This document shows, one piece after another, positions 44,747 to 47,320 of a stretch of DNA of 47,320 nt; position 1 is the first letter of the stretch, and every line of letters starts with the position of its first letter. The notes under the pieces are model-generated. The model searched no databases and was not told the origin of the DNA. It saw only the letters and a list, made by a program, of their open reading frames with translations. The position numbers and the translations under genes are program-made. The stretch is taken from positions 1 through 47,320 of the forward strand of contig JBDXGZ010000025.1 in NCBI GenBank assembly GCA_039989855.1, written 5' to 3'. Source of the DNA: CALFVT01 sp039989855. Lineage in GTDB: Bacteria; Pseudomonadota; Alphaproteobacteria; Caulobacterales; Maricaulaceae.

Positions 44747-45921
44747 GGTGTTCCCCTAAGGTCTGTTATCATAAATTTAATTAGGTCTTTATCCGGTGCT
44801 TGAGGCGCCTTAATTAGATATTGCTCAAAAGCAGCAATAGCCTTTTCTTTTTCGTTAGCACGTGCATGCATGTCACCAACAGATCGCCATAGACCCGCTG
44901 GCGTATCGTCATAATTTGATGCTACAAGATACGCCGCATCCATACGCTCCTTATCTCCATCACTCTTACGTGTCTCATATACTCGCCCCCGTGCAAAGTT
45001 AAGCACGCCCTCATCCCCGCCTAATTTTTCAAGTCTATCAATAAGGTGCAGCATGGAGCCATAATCACGATGAGTTAACTCAGCCTCTAACCACTCTACC
45101 AAATGTGGTCTAATTATCTTCCGATAAGCCACGTTATCATTAGCAATCAATGCTTTCGCATTTGAAGATTTAGCCTGCTCTAACAAGTACTCTTCACGAT
45201 CTGGAGAGCTTGGATGTGAACCAAAAATCGGAGACTTAACCCCTCTTTTTTTAACTTTTTTATTTGACGAGGCTAAAGATTCATCAATAATATTTGCCCA
45301 GACTTGGGCGCACTGCGTTTGATCATAGCCCAATTCACCCATAAGAATAATCGATTCAATATCTGATTCTTTTTCATTAGCCTTAGAAAAATTTGAAAAT
45401 TCTGAGGCAGCAATAAATGCACTTACGATGCTGCCAAACCCTAGCGTTGTTATACTGACGAATGCATGCGCTTGATTTGACTTGCTTGCTTCCTCTGCTC
45501 GCTGCAAACTATGCTTGTTTAGATAATGCGCGTTTTCATGTGCTAAAACACACGCAAGTTGAGCCTCATTTTCCACACGTAACATAAGGCCTGAATTAAC
45601 AAACATCGCACCATTAGGTAGTATACCTGCATTAAATACAGGCGCTTTAAGCAGGCTTAGGCGAATATGCTCAGCGTGATTACCAGCAATTATTTTGTTC
45701 AAATTATTTATATAACTATTTAAATTCGGGTCTTTGATCCGAGCCGCAGACATATTTAATTTTTGTTCAATTTGATCTGACTGATGCCACAATCCCGCTT
45801 CAACAGACTTTTTGTCAAAATCTCTATCAACAATCTCATCTGCGAGAGCAAAGGATGACCCACTTAAAAGCATGCAGGAACATAATAATTTAAAAAATGC
45901 GTAAGTCTTACTACTCTTCAT
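44743..45921 (-). CDS. M48-family metalloprotease with C-terminal helical repeats
   Basis: 392 residues from the ATG at 45921 (a GTG three bases upstream is possible). An N-terminal signal (LLCSCMLLSGSSFALA) directs it outside the cytoplasm. The zinc-binding HENAH motif is in ACVLAHENAHYLNKHSL, with a downstream Glu in NEKESDIESI as the third ligand. The C-terminal third (about 270-390) has TPR-like helical repeats. It resembles BepA/LoiP-type periplasmic Zn proteases of outer-membrane quality control. It overlaps both neighbours, a tight operon. Confidence 0.88.
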   Translation of the reverse strand: MKSSKTYAFFKLLCSCMLLSGSSFALADEIVDRDFDKKSVEAGLWHQSDQIEQKLNMSAARIKDPNLNSYINNLNKIIAGNHAEHIRLSLLKAPVFNAGILPNGAMFVNSGLMLRVENEAQLACVLAHENAHYLNKHSLQRAEEASKSNQAHAFVSITTLGFGSIVSAFIAASEFSNFSKANEKESDIESIILMGELGYDQTQCAQVWANIIDESLASSNKKVKKRGVKSPIFGSHPSSPDREEYLLEQAKSSNAKALIANDNVAYRKIIRPHLVEWLEAELTHRDYGSMLHLIDRLEKLGGDEGVLNFARGRVYETRKSDGDKERMDAAYLVASNYDDTPAGLWRSVGDMHARANEKEKAIAAFEQYLIKAPQAPDKDLIKFMITDLRGTP

Positions 45922-46633
45922 CACTAAACGGGCTCGCGGTAAAGATCTTCCCTACAATTTTGTCTGCTACTTCAGCACTACGAGGGTCCCCACTGATTCC
46001 ACCTACATTTGCATTAAGCCATTTGACTTCACCGCTATCAAGGTCGACTAAACTCACGTAAGTGCCACGAAAACTCGACAAACCTGGCGCATATCCAGTG
46101 ACTGCACCAAGAGCAATTTTAGTAAATATGGAGCCTCCGCTTTCCACAACAGTTCTGTTAGTTAGAAACGCTGCATAGTCCGCACCCGTTTGAGCTTTTA
46201 ACGATTGCACAGATGACCCTAAACTATAGGTCATCTGATCTTGCCCCTTCTTGTGTGGCAAAGTGCCTTTAAAGGTTAGAGGGTTTACACTTACAACATG
46301 GCTAGTAATCGCCTCTTCAACATGTTGTTGTAACAAAAACAATTGTTCAGAACTCTCATCTGAGCTAATAAATTCAAAATCTACAACAGTCTCGCCTGAA
46401 TTTACCAGTTCATTTCTTAGAGATGTCTCAAAATTCTCTCTCGCGGTTTCTGTCCAATCAACACGAACATCTGTAGATCCAACTTTAGCGAATTTGACTT
46501 CAACATCCATAGGCATCAATGCCACCTTAACAGATTGTCTCTGCTCATTAAAATCTGTGACTTTTGGACCAGCTGTTGTCGCACAAGCGGTTAACAATGT
46601 GGCTGTAAGTAATGCAGTAATGATATTCTTCAT
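45911..46633 (-). CDS. CsgG/GNA1162-like lipoprotein (first gene of the M48 operon)
   Basis: 240 residues from the ATG at 46633 (AAGGGGAAG ribosome site); a longer frame starting at 46660 is unlikely. The lipobox is TLLTACA. The body has VALMPMDVEVKF near the N terminus, a helix ARENFETSLRNELVNSG, and strands YAAFLTNRTVV and YVSLVDLDSGEVKWLN. The pattern is like CsgG or GNA1162-type lipoproteins, but this is by eye. A TTGACA sequence at about 46683-46688 on the minus strand may be its -35. Confidence 0.7.
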   Translation of the reverse strand: MKNIITALLTATLLTACATTAGPKVTDFNEQRQSVKVALMPMDVEVKFAKVGSTDVRVDWTETARENFETSLRNELVNSGETVVDFEFISSDESSEQLFLLQQHVEEAITSHVVSVNPLTFKGTLPHKKGQDQMTYSLGSSVQSLKAQTGADYAAFLTNRTVVESGGSIFTKIALGAVTGYAPGLSSFRGTYVSLVDLDSGEVKWLNANVGGISGDPRSAEVADKIVGKIFTASPFSDEE

Positions 46634-46808
46634 TATCTTCCCCTTTAATGTTATCATCACAAACTAATCACATAAAAGTGAGTGTCAATGCTGTAAGCTT
46701 TTAAATGAACAAAAAAATCTAAGTTCGACAGATTAACTCAATAATTCGCGGCCATAAGCCCTAATTTGGGCATTATGCCTTAAGAACCTTACGATGTTGC
46801 ATAAAAAA

Positions 46809-46841
46809 AGCCTCGCCCATGATATCATGGAAAACGAGGCT
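46809..46841 (-). terminator. rRNA operon terminator
   Basis: AGCCTCG (46809-46815) pairs with CGAGGCT (46835-46841), and a nested palindrome CCATGATATCATGG lies inside. On the minus strand it is followed by a T7 tract. It is 46 bases past the 5S gene. Confidence 0.85.
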
Positions 46842-46887
46842 ATCTGGTGTATGGAGGGTGCTTTATAGATTTAATATATCCTGGATA

Positions 46888-47005
46888 AACCGGGCAGCGA
46901 CCTACTCTCCCGTGCCTTAAGACAAAGTACCATCGGCGCTGAGAGGCTTAACGACCGAGTTCGGAATGGGATCGGGTGGGGACCTCTCGCTATAACCACC
47001 CGGTT
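46888..47005 (-). rRNA. rrf: 5S ribosomal RNA
   Basis: Minus-strand 5S with the conserved CCCGATCCCATTCCGAACTC, GATGGTACT and GGGAGAGTAGGTCGCTG blocks. The terminal stem is closed by AACCGGG and CCCGGTT. Ends are estimated from that stem. Confidence 0.93.
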
Positions 47006-47092
47006 AATGCAAGATATATGTGTAAAGAAACTGTTTGTTAGCATGCGCACTGCGTTCTAACCGCTGTGCATAAGCAAAAGTAAAATAATGAA

Positions 47093-47320
<228 letters not shown>

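Overview
The window looks like chromosomal DNA from a marine alphaproteobacterium of moderate GC. The TpiA-free housekeeping set, the 5S/23S sequence type, the metG KMSKS variant, the two SIMPL-domain proteins and the S9 peptidase and AmpG-type genes fit the Caulobacterales/Maricaulales side (Hyphomonas/Robiginitomaculum-like). This placement is an inference from protein style; no search was run.

Layout. 1-1.05 kb: an eroded AlbA_2-type ATP-binding protein fragment and an AT-rich spacer that ends at a tRNA-Thr(TGT). 1.2-1.6 kb: a small membrane protein split by a frameshift. 1.86-3.98 kb: metG with an overlapping cupin gene. 4.0-6.1 kb (minus): an AT-rich TPR-containing sensor histidine kinase, preceded by a terminator hairpin and a 498-bp gene-free region holding five 21-bp tandem repeats. 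6.6-15.4 kb (minus): a PCuAC copper-chaperone-like lipoprotein, then trpS, murJ, glnD and mutS, the last three joined by ATGA overlaps. 15.4-19.8 kb (minus): an AmpG-family permease, a PAS-REC protein with no kinase domain, and a YifB/ComM ATPase. 20.0-24.5 kb (minus): a compact run of a dicarboxylate/amino-acid symporter, two SIMPL proteins, a C39-like lipoprotein and a Cys-rich membrane-anchored protein. 24.7-30.6 kb: an S9 prolyl oligopeptidase lipoprotein, dapF, a SAM methyltransferase and gamma-glutamyltransferase. 30.7-32.5 kb: a DUF3592-like/LRR membrane protein and a VOC protein.

32.6-41.4 kb is a phenylacetate catabolism cluster arranged as two divergent arms. paaABCDE and a 3-oxoadipyl-CoA thiolase lie on the minus strand; paaG, paaZ, an EthD-family gene and a TetR regulator (PaaR-like) lie on the plus strand. 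Together these encode the ring epoxidase, the epoxide isomerase, the ring hydrolase/aldehyde dehydrogenase and the terminal thiolase. The CoA ligase (paaK) and the paaF/paaH beta-oxidation steps are not in the window. Two near-identical palindromes, each lying between a -35 and a -10 element, sit in front of paaA and paaG and are the likely regulator sites.

41.5-46.7 kb (minus): an EF-hand lipoprotein, a SlyD-like FKBP isomerase, a PEGA/TonB-like membrane protein, and an AT-rich three-gene operon of two lipoproteins flanking an M48 metalloprotease. 46.8-47.3 kb: the end of an rRNA operon on the minus strand (partial 23S, 5S, terminator).
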